Assembly (NCBI GenBank): GCA_964035795.1
Contig: OZ038320.1
Location: 1,892,184-1,956,183 of the forward strand
DNA length: 64,000 bases
Source: Pterobdella sp. o SKG-2022
Lineage: Eukaryota > Annelida > Clitellata > Hirudinida > Piscicolidae
Direction of reading: 5' to 3'
Shown here: one piece after another, positions 54,901 through 64,000 of the stretch
Position numbering within the stretch: position 1 is the stretch's first letter
Layout: the number at the start of each line of letters is the position of its first letter
The notes under the pieces: generated by a model
What the model saw: the letters and a program-made list of their open reading frames with translations, nothing else
Told to the model about the DNA's origin: nothing
Database searches by the model: none
Made by a program: the position numbers and the translations under genes

Positions 54901-57900
54901 CAAAGAATATACATCACAAACTTCCACCTCTCCCATCACAGCGTCAGAGGAATGAGCATGCTGGACCCAAACTTCAAGAGTCCTGAGTTGTTGGACCATA
55001 AGTCTCATCTTGTAAACTTGCAATCATTTGCAGTTCAATTCTCTATTTAGCTTTTTGAAAAATTTTGCATAAAAATACTTATAATTATATTGCGATAATT
55101 TAAGGTTATAATAGCTATATGGTGACTTTTTGCAAGACATTGGACCTACTTTATATTCTTCTGATTGGCTGACTCCAATTGTCTACCGAGTTTGTGGATT
55201 TATATTAAAATTGAATATATTTTTCTTTACAGAAACTGGCTGAAACAGCTTACTCCCTTTTGAAACTGTCCACCTACGATCCTCTCATCCTTAGCTGCAG
55301 GGGATTACTGAGGTTGGTGATGTCAATAGTCATACCATTGTTACTATTACGCTGTTTCACCAATATTACTTTCCTATTAACGTTCTTTCTATTGTAATTT
55401 TTTTATTAGTTTCTTTATTACTAGTTTACTACTACCATCTAAAACTAATAGTATTGGTAATATGAAAAATACTAAGAACCAAAATAAAATACTAGAATTT
55501 TTACAACTACTACTAAAAAAAACAAAAAGAATGAAAATATTAAAAAACAATAATAATAAATAAAATAATAAAAATAATAGAATAATCTCAAAATAACACA
55601 ACCCAACAGATACATGAAAGACATACTGGGGCACACGAACTGGTCACAAGCCAACCTCAGATCAGCCCTGTTGATGGTGCTGAAGAGGGTCGAAAGGCTG
55701 TTGTATAAGATCTTCAAGAACTCCGTACCTTTGGTGTGGTGGTGATGGTGTTGGGTGATTTTTTGGATTTGATGTGTTTATTATGGTTTGGTTGTTTGTG
55801 AAATTTTTAAAAGTAAATTTTTAATTAATCTTAAATAGTTTTATTTAAATGCTTTTGGTAGGTTTTATTTGATCATAAACCATTATGTTTTTGATAACGT
55901 TTTTTTTAATTATATCCCTCTTGTTTTATTGCATTTTGCTCATTACCAGAAGAATCTTTTAATTTGGCAATACTATTTTTTGTGTTTTGTTTATGTTGTT
56001 CTCATTAACCCCTCGATTTATATCTACATTCTTATTCCCAAATTGAAATTTTTTCAGAACAAATTGAACTGGGAAAATCTGACGAGCATAATTGAAGGTG
56101 AAAAGTGAAATTATAAAAATTTTACATCATAATTTATTTTGAATAATTTATTAAACACAATAATTTAACAAACTCTGTACAACTTTCAACATTACACCAG
56201 CCATAGACACTGCTTTATGCAACTGTCCGGTCATTGGTCATCTACCCCAACTGAAGGTCTTAATTGCTTATTACCCCTTGGGTCCTTAATCATTATCTGC
56301 CCATTTTCTGTGTATTGGTTGTTGAATAGTTTTTTGAAAAATAATTAATTTTTAATTTCACGTTTTCTTCAATTTTTTTATTGTTGTTCAATAATACTTC
56401 ATAATTGTTTTTCATACAATTGTGTCTGGCTATTCTATTTTCTCAACCTAAAAACCATTTGACACCAACAGTCTTTAGTATCAGTACTGCTCCAAATGAT
56501 AACCAGCATGGATAATGAGACAGATACCCCCCTCAAACAAGCCACCAGCCACCAGTGTCCCAAGGAGTTTTCTACCCTTTGTATCCGTCTGTCTCTGAGA
56601 CTTTTACGGGTGCTCAAGGTTTGTGCGTTGTTTGTGATAAATCTTAATCTGTTGGTTGTTTATTATGTGATAATATATTTGTTTGTCTGTAGAATCAAAA
56701 CGCTAACAAACAAAATAATCAAAAACAAAGCATCGAAAACATAAATAACGCACACAGGACACATACAGTCTGCAAAGCATGTGTGAAGATTGTTTAAACT
56801 CACATGTAACAGCACAAAAACTCATGAAACTCGTCTGCTATTTCATTGTTCCCGCCACTTTATCCTTTACAGACCACCAGCTCATCAATGGTGCTTGTTT
56901 AAAGAATTTTTTTTCAATTTTATTCACATTAATTAATATTTTTCAATAGTAAATATTAAATTTCAATAAATTATTTTTTCATACAATTGAACAAATCAAT
57001 AATATGAAACATAACGCACCCAACACTCACCTAATTTTACAAAATCCCCCAATACTAACACTATCTGCAGAAAACCTAGAAGCTAGAAGTCATGAAGTAG
57101 AAGGACTATTGAGCCTATACCTGCACGCCATCCACCCCACTCACCGACAGACTTTCAGTCCCTCAAGTGACTACAGAGGTGGAGACTCTCGTATGCTGCT
57201 GTGGAACAACGGAGCCAACCAGTTACCTCCTCAGAATTTCAACAGCGTCATGTTTTTAGGTGCTCTTGTGTTTTTTCATGGTAATCTGCAAATATTATAT
57301 GCTCAAAAATTCATCATTCTTTTATGACACCACAGTTTTTATTAGATATTAAACTATTAGTTTTCTTGTTTTCTCTTCCATCACAGATCCTTATCCTAAA
57401 ACCCAAAAAATTTTATTTGAAACGCTAAATAGAAAAAACTAAATCACCGGTATTATTTCATCACCTCACAGGACTTAAAAGCCTCATAGTTTGCTTCCAT
57501 GGAGTGTTGTCAAAGCACTGGCATCAAATCTGCACACACATCTCACAAATGATCACTCACCGGATTGGTCATTTTTTTTATTTTAATTTATCCATTGTTA
57601 TTATTATTGTTTCTTATTTTTTTGTTTTTTTTTTCTTGTTATTCGATGTTACAGCTTTTAAGTGATGTTTTTTTCGTCGTTCGATTTCATCAATTTAAAT
57701 TTATAAACTTTTCAGTTTTTGAAAACAAATGTTCAATAATAAAAATTACAATGGAAACATCTATAATAATTAAAATGTAGGAGGTAGAGATTTATGGACA
57801 TTGTTGGACTTCATCGTGGCTTGCAAAGGACCTCTCTTCATCCTCCTCCTCCCGATTCTCAAACATCAGGTCTCATAATATTTATTCATTAGATGAGATG

Positions 57901-59446
57901 GGTGTTTTAAACGTTGCCAAGACTCGAACCTTCCATCTTGTGATTAAGATCCAAACGCTCACCCAATTGAACCATCTGATTTATAACTTTGTTGTTATTA
58001 AGTTGAATTCATTTATTATAAAAGTTAAGCTCATGTTGGTATGATGTTGAAGGTAAACAAGCAGAAGAAGTGGAACATGCGTGGAGGCTCATGGAAACCT
58101 GTGCAACACATCAAGCACTCCATGCAGCTGCTAAAAGATCGTCTGTGCCTCCATTTTAATGCATAAAATTATAACTAATTTTTAATATATTGGAAAAAGA
58201 AGATTTTAATTTATTAGCACTCAGTTTTATAATTTTGATTATCTTGCTACAGAGAAAGTCGAAAAAGAGGAAGATCCATATATGAAGCTTGAAGCTCTTT
58301 ATGAAAAGTATAAACCAAAAATAGTAGAAACAAATGGACTGGAAAACAAAGAAACTGAAAATGGTTGCGAAAAAAAAGGAGAGAACATACAGCATCAATC
58401 AACCAATGATGGGGGTAACGAGAATGAAAACAAAAGTCTTGAAGACCAAAAGAGGTCAGACTTGCAAAACAAAATGGCATCCAATCACGTGATGAACCAC
58501 GTGATCGACCTCGCAGACGGCAATCTTCTGATTTTCCATCATCTGCAAAAGATGAAAAAGAAGCTGGAGAGTGGTGGGAGCTTAAGACTTTTGTTCCATT
58601 CGATTTAAAGAGAATATAATAAAAATTAGCTTTTATAATTCAAAATGTATTATTTGTCTATGCATTATTTAAATGTATCAAAACTAATTCAAACAAGAAA
58701 CGAGCCCGATATCAGAAAGCATCGAAGCTTCCAGAAGATGGCACAAAAATTCCAAGATGGCGGAAACTATGAAAAAGGTGGAAACCAACAAAACGATGAC
58801 TGATGACTCTACTCGACTTCATCGGCTGCAGAGACAAGACGCCAAAAGCAGACGAACTTTTAAAAGGGTCATGGGGTCACTTAGCAGGTTGACCTCTAAA
58901 ATTTTAAACTTTGAACTTTAGAAATTCTATTTTTGGAATAAATAATGTTATGTGAGCGATAGTGTAGTTGAAACTCCCTGTGCAGAAGAAAGGAGGTCAC
59001 CAGAAGTGTCACCCTCAGTACACATAAGCCTTTGTGAGATTTTTTCGATATCCTTTGTTTTATTTATTATTTTTATTAATCAACTTTATATTAGGGTTTT
59101 CATTATTTACATTATTTTTTTTACAACCAAATGAATTGACGTCATTGCCTCTCAGAGAGCCTAAAGCATCTGTCAGTCCCCCAAATCTCCAAGTTATTCT
59201 TTTAGTTTCTTCTATTTCATTCTTCTTCGTAAAACAAAAATACATGGATAACGGAAACTTGTTTGTAAGAGTTTAAAACTAATATTAAATGAATAAACAC
59301 TAATTTAAAAAATACCACTAACTAACTGAAACCTTCAGAGATACCAAGATAGCCAACCCTCGAACGACCAATTAGGGTCGAGCCACGTGATCGCTGACGT
59401 CACGAATGAATTGCATATTGATGACGAAGATTTGTATGTGCCGTGA
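36087..59446 (+). CDS. UNC80: UNC80, NALCN channel-complex scaffold
   Basis: A complete 66-exon model spanning 23.4 kb, 8,088 nt and 2,695 aa (human about 3,250), with GT..AG junctions and phases that agree. Exon coordinates are given in the five segment entries below. Similarity to human UNC80 as recalled runs from the first residues (MVKKKG, PIPIQTFLWRQT) to the C-terminus. Known role: large HEAT-like scaffold that links UNC79 and the sodium-leak channel NALCN, setting neuronal resting excitability. It lacks any catalytic motif. Divergent from neurabin. Introns are short (mostly 60-700 bp) and host a SINE and a tRNA-like head. Least certain junctions: exons 9-10, 30-31 and 64-65. Confidence 0.96.
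40341..40470. repeat. inverted repeat in UNC80 intron 7
   Basis: Outer arms at 40341-40366 and 40446-40470 (around TCAAACACTTTTATTA) are nearly perfectly complementary; inner arms AACACAAAG / CTTTGTGTT lie at 40376-40384 and 40429-40437. Between them is CTTTTCGTAAGTTGAACTC, a motif with relatives at 60173 and 5043. MITE-like. Confidence 0.75.
40582..46383 (+). CDS. UNC80: UNC80 exons 8-24
   Basis: Exons 40582-40659, 40927-41049, 41404-41536, 41640-41704, 41989-42116, 42338-42445, 42679-42754, 42892-42997, 43176-43264, 43594-43705, 43807-43955, 44205-44248, 44479-44519, 45018-45116, 45435-45688, 45885-46109, 46267-46383. Anchors: ARQLVEYMKAVNGNTFR, NPGVLPDSCLIAALLDL, HGNWPSWMKY, KLFHQWAE, HALKMLACQLLYEITAFL, WEDCVKLQGSRSEMEQYHE and EHQVCHPNCYERQRKSC. 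Exons 19 and 20 are only 44 and 41 nt; their frame is fixed by phase and by human LESCRLRLDPE. Exons 10-12 and 21-22 encode charged, phosphorylatable linkers and are less conserved. Confidence 0.88.
46572..51999 (+). CDS. UNC80: UNC80 exons 25-43
   Basis: Exons 46572-46710, 46812-46920, 47024-47096, 47223-47357, 47561-47664, 47759-47808, 47901-47960, 48114-48248, 48501-48638, 48817-49004, 49253-49336, 49614-49682, 49902-50000, 50326-50422, 50691-50812, 50900-50977, 51374-51481, 51619-51663, 51815-51999. This is the most conserved part: VAWELILES, RFQVWPRMETGAQ, LPPPNIDFVVPSPTIGL, DPPWTPHF, CLVEDPSLFLRTFLEKLT, FFKDLKQTLRKEQCD, FEHLLQESLEFFNVP, YVRDHYPFKRNVYPQLSL and IFLNVFNGIF. Exon 30 uses donor AA|GTTTAA at 47808, because the stronger GTAAGT three bases earlier breaks the frame into exon 31. 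Confidence 0.92.
50193..50325. repeat. CA/AA-rich minisatellite before UNC80 exon 38
   Basis: About six units of roughly 22 bp of the form CATACAACAATACAAAAC run directly into the acceptor of exon 38. Two units end in AACAGG, so the array contains a duplicate of the real splice acceptor. Confidence 0.8.
52183..56256 (+). CDS. UNC80: UNC80 exons 44-55
   Basis: Exons 52183-52312, 52643-52699, 52954-53064, 53305-53415, 53733-53851, 54120-54191, 54530-54637, 54942-55011, 55233-55312, 55610-55733, 56058-56097, 56201-56256. Anchors: YVMHRNVFVLQ, LASMAILLEETDAKG, ILESILPHYLN, HVISPRNNILL, ELLDHKSHL, KLAETAYSLLKLSTYDP, RGLLRYMKDILGHTNW and ALLMVLKRVERLLYKIF. Exon 49 is extended to the donor at 54191, which alone keeps phase into exon 50. 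A SINE lies in the intron after exon 47. Confidence 0.92.
53448..53640 (+). mobile_element. tRNA-Ile-headed SINE
   Basis: Positions 53448-53519 resemble a tRNA: A box TAGCTCAGTGG (53456-53466), B box GGTTCGATCC (53499-53508) and a perfect 5-bp anticodon stem with loop CTAATTA, anticodon AAT (Ile). The acceptor and T stems are badly paired, so it is not a working tRNA. A body of about 70 bp follows, then GCTTGCTTTGGCGCTTGATA and an A/T-rich tail, as in SINEs that borrow a LINE 3' end. It lies in the UNC80 intron after exon 47. Confidence 0.75.
56472..59446 (+). CDS. UNC80: UNC80 exons 56-66: C-terminal block
   Basis: Exons 56472-56618, 56758-56890, 57071-57259, 57472-57567, 57781-57869, 58053-58140, 58253-58570, 58716-58887, 58963-58995, 59156-59192, 59339-59446 (stop TGA). 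Anchors: FSTLCIRLSLRLLRVLK, SLIVCFHGVLSKHWHQI and LWTLLDFIVACKGPLF. Exons 61-66 encode a charged, presumably disordered tail with a Glu/Lys/Asn-rich segment and a basic RRWHKNSK... stretch, ending DDEDLYVP. The end of exon 64 is uncertain: donors at 58995 and downstream compete, and only some keep the frame into exon 65. Confidence 0.85.
57906..57985 (-). mobile_element. tRNA-like head (SINE remnant or tRNA pseudogene)
   Basis: On the minus strand an A-box-like TGGTTCAATTGG (57974-57963) and a B-box-like GGTTCGAGTC (57930-57921) have tRNA spacing. The arms pair poorly and no conserved body follows. Lies in the UNC80 intron after exon 60. Confidence 0.55.
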
Positions 59447-59537
59447 AGAAACTAATGCATGCAAGGAAACTGAGAATTAATCTGAATGATAAAAAGAATG
59501 AATGTATAATAATAATTATTGTATGGGTTGTTTTAAA

Positions 59538-59543
59538 AATAAA
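59538..59543 (+). terminator. polyadenylation signal, UNC80
   Basis: AATAAA 92 bp after the UNC80 stop codon; further AATAAA-like words follow within 20 bp. Confidence 0.55.
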
Positions 59544-59793
59544 TAAAAAACAAAAAAATAAAATAAATATAAGAATCTTATTCTATTGAAACTTTCTAAA
59601 GTTTTAAACGCTCATTCATTTTGGAACCAAAATACAATAAAATCACAGATTCAGACTATTTTTTATGTGTATTTTAAAGACTTGTTTGTTAAATGTTTGA
59701 ACTAAAATGTTGTTTTGAAATATTTAAACTTTAACAGACTTGACACAAATTTGATGTATTACAAGGTAGTAAAAAAATTTTGTCTCATCACAG

Positions 59794-59880
59794 TATGAAG
59801 AAGAATTGGCAAAGCTTCACCTTCCATGTTACGATGCTTTCCATCAAATATGTTTCACAGGAAATACAATTCCTACCTAA
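59794..59880 (+). other. orphan exon-like segment
   Basis: After a good acceptor (CTCATCACAG) a 28-codon frame reads YEEELAKLHLPCYDAF and ends TAA. It has coding-like composition but no partner exon. Possibly an alternative last exon of UNC80, a pseudogene piece or chance. Confidence 0.2.
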
Positions 59881-61271
59881 CCCCGTGTGTATGAAGTTTT
59901 ACAATATGGTTTCAAAACAATACGTTCTTGAATTTGTTATTAAAAGCTCTCGTATTTTGAGAGCTTTATTTGTATTCGCTGTGTTTTAACATGAATATGT
60001 TTATATTATTACATATTATAACCAATATTTCATACTTGTTTCATGTGTAATTTCTATGGAAAGAGCTTTTGTTGCTGATCGATGAGTTAAAAAAAGAAAA
60101 ATTGACCCTTTTTAACAAAATAACAAATAATCGAAAACTCATTCAATTTAAAACGTTGTGTAAGCCACGGAACTTTTCTCAAGTCGAACTCGCATTATCT
60201 AATAACAAACTCTGCATTACATTAAGTTATAAGTGGCAGTAAAAACTCGAATCACATGAAAAATCTAAAAACATCATGTGGCTCTGAACCCTGCTTTTGG
60301 TTAAGAAATTGGTAGGTTTCGTGTTTTTGTAGAAAAATTTTATATATTTTTTTAATAAAAACTAATTCCACAAGTTATAACTATAGAATACACATAAAAT
60401 AAATATAATTTATAAAAAATAATGAGCACGCAATAAAAGTGTTGAAAATTTTTGGTGTCTCGTAGAGAACTTTGAGGTAATATACTCCCTGAGTAGAAGG
60501 GATCGAGAAAAAAACATTACCAATCGATCCAAATATTTTTTCCATAAAAGAAATTGTTTTTATACATACTAGCTTATTTCTGATAAATTTTTGATACTAT
60601 GTATTTTTGGAGTGTCATTTTATTTCTGGCTAAAAGCTTTGAAGAGTTGAGTCCTTGAAATTGAAAACTATTGAAAATTTGTTTTCATAATTAGCTCAAT
60701 TCATTTGAAGTTGTCAATTCTATTTAAAATTCTTATTTCACAAACAAGTGCCAAAAATGTGAATAACTTAAATAAATTTTTACTCTTTTGTTATTTTAGG
60801 ACAATTTATGAATCTCAAATTGTGTAAAAATGAACAAATCCACAATTGAGACATTAAGAAAAAGCACCTTTTTTGGTTGAAAATCACTGAAAGATTCTTC
60901 ATCGTAAGATCAACACAAAGAAAGACACTATTTAACTATGAGTGTTAAAATTTTAAGTTCTTGAAAATAATATAGATGAGATAAACTCCATAGTTAGACG
61001 ATTTTTACGGATGCATTAGTCCAATAAAAAACCAATATTAGAGTAAAAATGTCACTGAGTTTTGAACAAAATCTTTGAATGTTTTTTGAAAGAAATTTCC
61101 TGTATGGGCTTAAGGTTCTCAACATCATTTAAAAATCTCTTGCTTTTTCCAAGAATCTTTACTGTTTATAGTTCTCAATGTGTCTCTGAAGAAAGCACTT
61201 CAAATAACAATGACGAAAAAGAATAACTAGTTTATTTCTTTATTATTTCTATGAGTTTCATCATAAATCCC

Positions 61272-61301
61272 TATATAAGCAAATACGAGCTGATATATAA
61301 G
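61272..61301 (+). promoter_or_regulatory. double TATA element of secreted gene
   Basis: TATATAAG occurs twice, at 61272-61279 and 61294-61301, 22 bp apart, 66 and 44 bp before the ATG at 61338. TATA promoters of this kind are common on strongly expressed, tissue-restricted genes. Confidence 0.55.
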
Positions 61302-61337
61302 GATAGAGCTTTGAGGCAAGAGAGAGCTTACTACACA

Positions 61338-63715
61338 ATGGATTATAAGACTGTTTTGTCTGTTTTTCTTCCTATGGTCAGTATTCATTAATATTTTAAT
61401 GATTTCTTTAAGATTAAATCAAACAAAAAAAAATTTGTTATCACATTTGTTATAAGAGAGTAAACTTCTGATTTGCCAAAGATATCATCTTAAGGTATCT
61501 GAAAGCTACGTAACGACGATAAAATTTACAGCACAACTAGCTGTATAGGAGTGCGACCACCCCATTCTTTTTTTCGCCATCTTATTTTTTTCATAATGTT
61601 TTGAATTTTATATTTATTTTTAAAAGAATTTTTTATAAAAAGAAATTATTAATTTCCATTTTATAAAATATTCTTTAATTCATAGAATTGAATTTATAAT
61701 CAAAAACCTTCAGTTGAAGCTGCAATATTCAAAGTTAAAAAAAACCACTATAAAACGTAAGTGTACTTTAAAACATCTTCGAAAAAACACTATAATGTTT
61801 TGGACAACAGTTTATAATTGAGAAAGCATAATTCTTACCTCAACAACAGAGGTGTGTAACAAAGTGGAATAGGATGGACATGAGATGGTCGACTGCACGT
61901 TTGACGTTGATATCACTGGTTTCCCAGAGTACCCTTTCACCAAAGAAGACTTTTTCAATAACGTTGACGACTACTACTTGTGAGAAAGGTTTAAAAATTA
62001 GTTTATTGCTTTAATTTTCAGTTTATGTTAACCATAGATTTCAGTAATCTTCATCAGTTGCAAACGAAAAAACTGTAATTTGATTTACCAGCCTAGTGTT
62101 GAAAAGTTTGTAAATAATCAAAATCCCCAATAGTCAAGAAACTGCCAACGGGACTTGCTTCAAAACAAGCCAAGTTTTAACGGTCTACGATACAACAACA
62201 CTGTCTGCTGATGGGAAAAGCTTAATCAAAGAGAGAAAAACTGCATCACCAGGTGTTATAACTTCAAGTTTGATATAAAATCTTCAGTTGGATGTTATGT
62301 ATTTGAGTCCGTATTTTTTTTTCAATAGAAAATTCCCAAACTTCTGCCTTTCATCCAATTTGACAACCGTCTATGAGCACATCATTTACTAATTTTTATT
62401 TTCAAAAGTTTATAAAAATATTGATCTTTTCAGATAAGGTACAATGCAACCGAGTGAAATTGACACTAGAAAATGCTTTACCCGCTTCCACAACCTGTAG
62501 GTTCTTACCCAAGAGAGGACCCATATACTGCCAGTCTGCTCCATTTGAATTAGTTTGATAACCAATCATTAGTTTTAGTACAGCTTTGATTTTATGCTTA
62601 TCAACTTAATTCTTGGTAAATAAGAACTAAAATTTCATCTTATTCCAATCACTAATACAGATATTCAATTTTGTAACTTCAAACAACTTTCTACATTTCA
62701 ATTCAAATCAAAACAATTTGCAGATCAAAAAAACTAACAAAAACATTGATTTGCAATGAAAGAATCGAGTATAAAAATACTTCGAAGAGGAACTTTCCAG
62801 TCAATCAGCATATCTACAATCCACTACCCATTCTCAAAACTGTCACCTGATTCCTGGTTTGCAAGCTTGAAACTTTTTGATGGTTTCGTAATGAAAATGT
62901 GTATTTTAATGAAATAGGTATTGAAGTCGAACTAATTTTCCACCCAAATCAAAAACTTTACGATTTAATATTTGATAAAACAAAGTTTCTCGAAACTAAT
63001 TATCCCAATCAAATTATTATTATAAAACACAAAAAGTTGACATATGTATCATAAGATTTATGATATCTCACTATGCCCACTAAAACACGAACTTTCTAGA
63101 CCCAAACAAGCGCCTATGGTTGAAATATCGGTCCAGAGATGATTGCCAAAGTACCTTACACTGTTTAAATTGTAGCAAATATAATAATAAAATTAGAATG
63201 AATTTTTAATCAAAAGAAAAGCTTGAATTAATTCAAACTTTAATTCATCTTTTTAGACACCATCTGTTTTTGATTTTAATTTTGTTTTATGACTTTTCAG
63301 GTGTCTTGCCTCAAGGTAAAAATACCAAAAAAGATTTTGTTTAGATATAATTTCATAAAGCTTTTTAGTTGGATAAATTGAACCTTGCAATGAATGCACC
63401 TTACCCAACCACACCAGCTGACAAGTGCAAAGACAGCGAATATAATGCTATCATTTGGAAGACTTGCACTTACTCTGTCCTCGGAATTGTCGATGTCAAC
63501 TTTATGACACCGAATTTGGAGCTTTCAAATACGAACGTGTAATGATTTTAGAAAATACATGCACTTTCAAGATATCAAACTATTTTTATTAACAAAACTT
63601 TTCGATATAATATTGAAAAGTATTTATAAAGTAATTATCCCAAATATTTAAAAACAGTAACAAAAATCTCGATACTTGTCTCGAGAAAGAAGATTTTTGT
63701 GAGACACCCGATAAA
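61338..63715 (+). CDS. unidentified cysteine-rich, probably secreted protein (3' end outside window)
   Basis: Seven exons chained by phase: 61338-61376, 61873-61979, 62134-62252, 62434-62552, 63301-63315, 63369-63538, 63658-63715; 627 nt, 209 codons so far, open at the last donor. The start MDYKTVLSVFLPM looks like the beginning of a signal peptide, but its core is short, so a small exon may be missing before 61873. The rest has ten Cys (for example MVDCTFDVDITGF, NGTCFKTSQVLTVYD, STTCRFLPKRG, PADKCKDSEYNA, IIWKTCTYSVLG and DTCLEKEDFCETP) and one clear N-glycosylation site (NGT). It suggests an extracellular beta-rich domain. I do not recognise the family. The 15-nt exon 5 is the weakest piece: without it the previous exon runs into TGA. 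Confidence 0.6.
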
Positions 63716-64000
63716 GTGAGTGCATCTTTAATAAAGAACTTTACCCTCACTTCACTAGCGTCTGTACTCATAAAAGAAGTTGGTTTCAAATCATTGGCCT
63801 CCATTCTTTTGTTTGAAAGTATTATTATTTGATAATTTATAATTTATTTAGATGATTAATCCTCATTTTAAAACTATTTTGAAGTTTTTTACAAAAAAAG
63901 TACAAACTTGATTGTACAATGATAAAACAAGTTCGTGAATCCATTAAACAACATAATAAAACATTAAGCTCAAAGCTGCAAACACATTTTCAAGGCTTTG
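63716..64000. other. right-edge sequence, intron of secreted gene
   Basis: A+T-rich, presumably the intron after the last exon found. No further exon could be fixed before the window ends. Confidence 0.4.

Larger units (their letters stand above)
59447..61337. other. spacer downstream of UNC80
   Basis: UNC80 3' UTR followed by A+T-rich sequence. It holds one exon-like piece at 59794-59880 and a copy of the CTTTTC..AAGTCGAACTC motif at 60173-60199. Nothing else is recognised between 60200 and 61260. Confidence 0.5.

Overview
This is an AT-rich (roughly 70% A+T) eukaryotic window with spliced genes, GT..AG introns and abundant simple repeats. It is an animal: it holds near-complete orthologues of UNC80, neurabin/spinophilin and CFAP210. 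Repeat tails such as CCATGCTAGCGTGGAAA followed by (GAT)n suggest a lophotrochozoan (annelid or mollusc-like), but the species is not settled. Exon models were built by hand from reading frame, splice-site phase and protein similarity recalled from memory; no search was run.

Layout. (1) 633-3209 (+): intronless gene for a leucine-rich-repeat single-pass membrane protein of 858 aa, ending in a class I PDZ-ligand-like tail. (2) 12186-3827 (-): nine-exon CFAP210 (CCDC173)-like gene for a ciliary microtubule inner protein, about 492 aa, with a perfect RFX X-box 139 bp upstream of its ATG and three phased CCAAT/GC-box modules further upstream. (3) 32428-14259 (-): neurabin/spinophilin, 15 exons found and about 801 codons, with an RVxF PP1-docking motif, PDZ domain, Gln-rich acidic linker and coiled coil; the terminal exon was not resolved. 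(4) 36087-59446 (+): complete UNC80 model, 66 exons and 2,695 aa, with phase-consistent junctions and a total length divisible by three. (5) 61338 to the right edge (+): unidentified cysteine-rich, probably secreted protein with a TATA-containing promoter, cut by the window end.

Functional picture. UNC80 (scaffold of the NALCN sodium-leak channel) and neurabin (PP1/actin scaffold of synapses and spines) are arranged head to head across 3.7 kb. CFAP210 and the LRR receptor are convergent at the left.

Introns and spacers carry long perfect or near-perfect inverted repeats (a MITE-like family with two copies), a CR1/L2-like LINE fragment, a tRNA-Ile-headed SINE, a second tRNA-like head, a 178-bp (GT)n tract, a 32-bp tandem repeat and a complex ATT minisatellite. 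I see no CRISPR array, phage, operon or other prokaryotic system, and no clearly undescribed multi-gene system. The best leads are the CFAP210 promoter architecture, the repeat families and the unidentified secreted gene.
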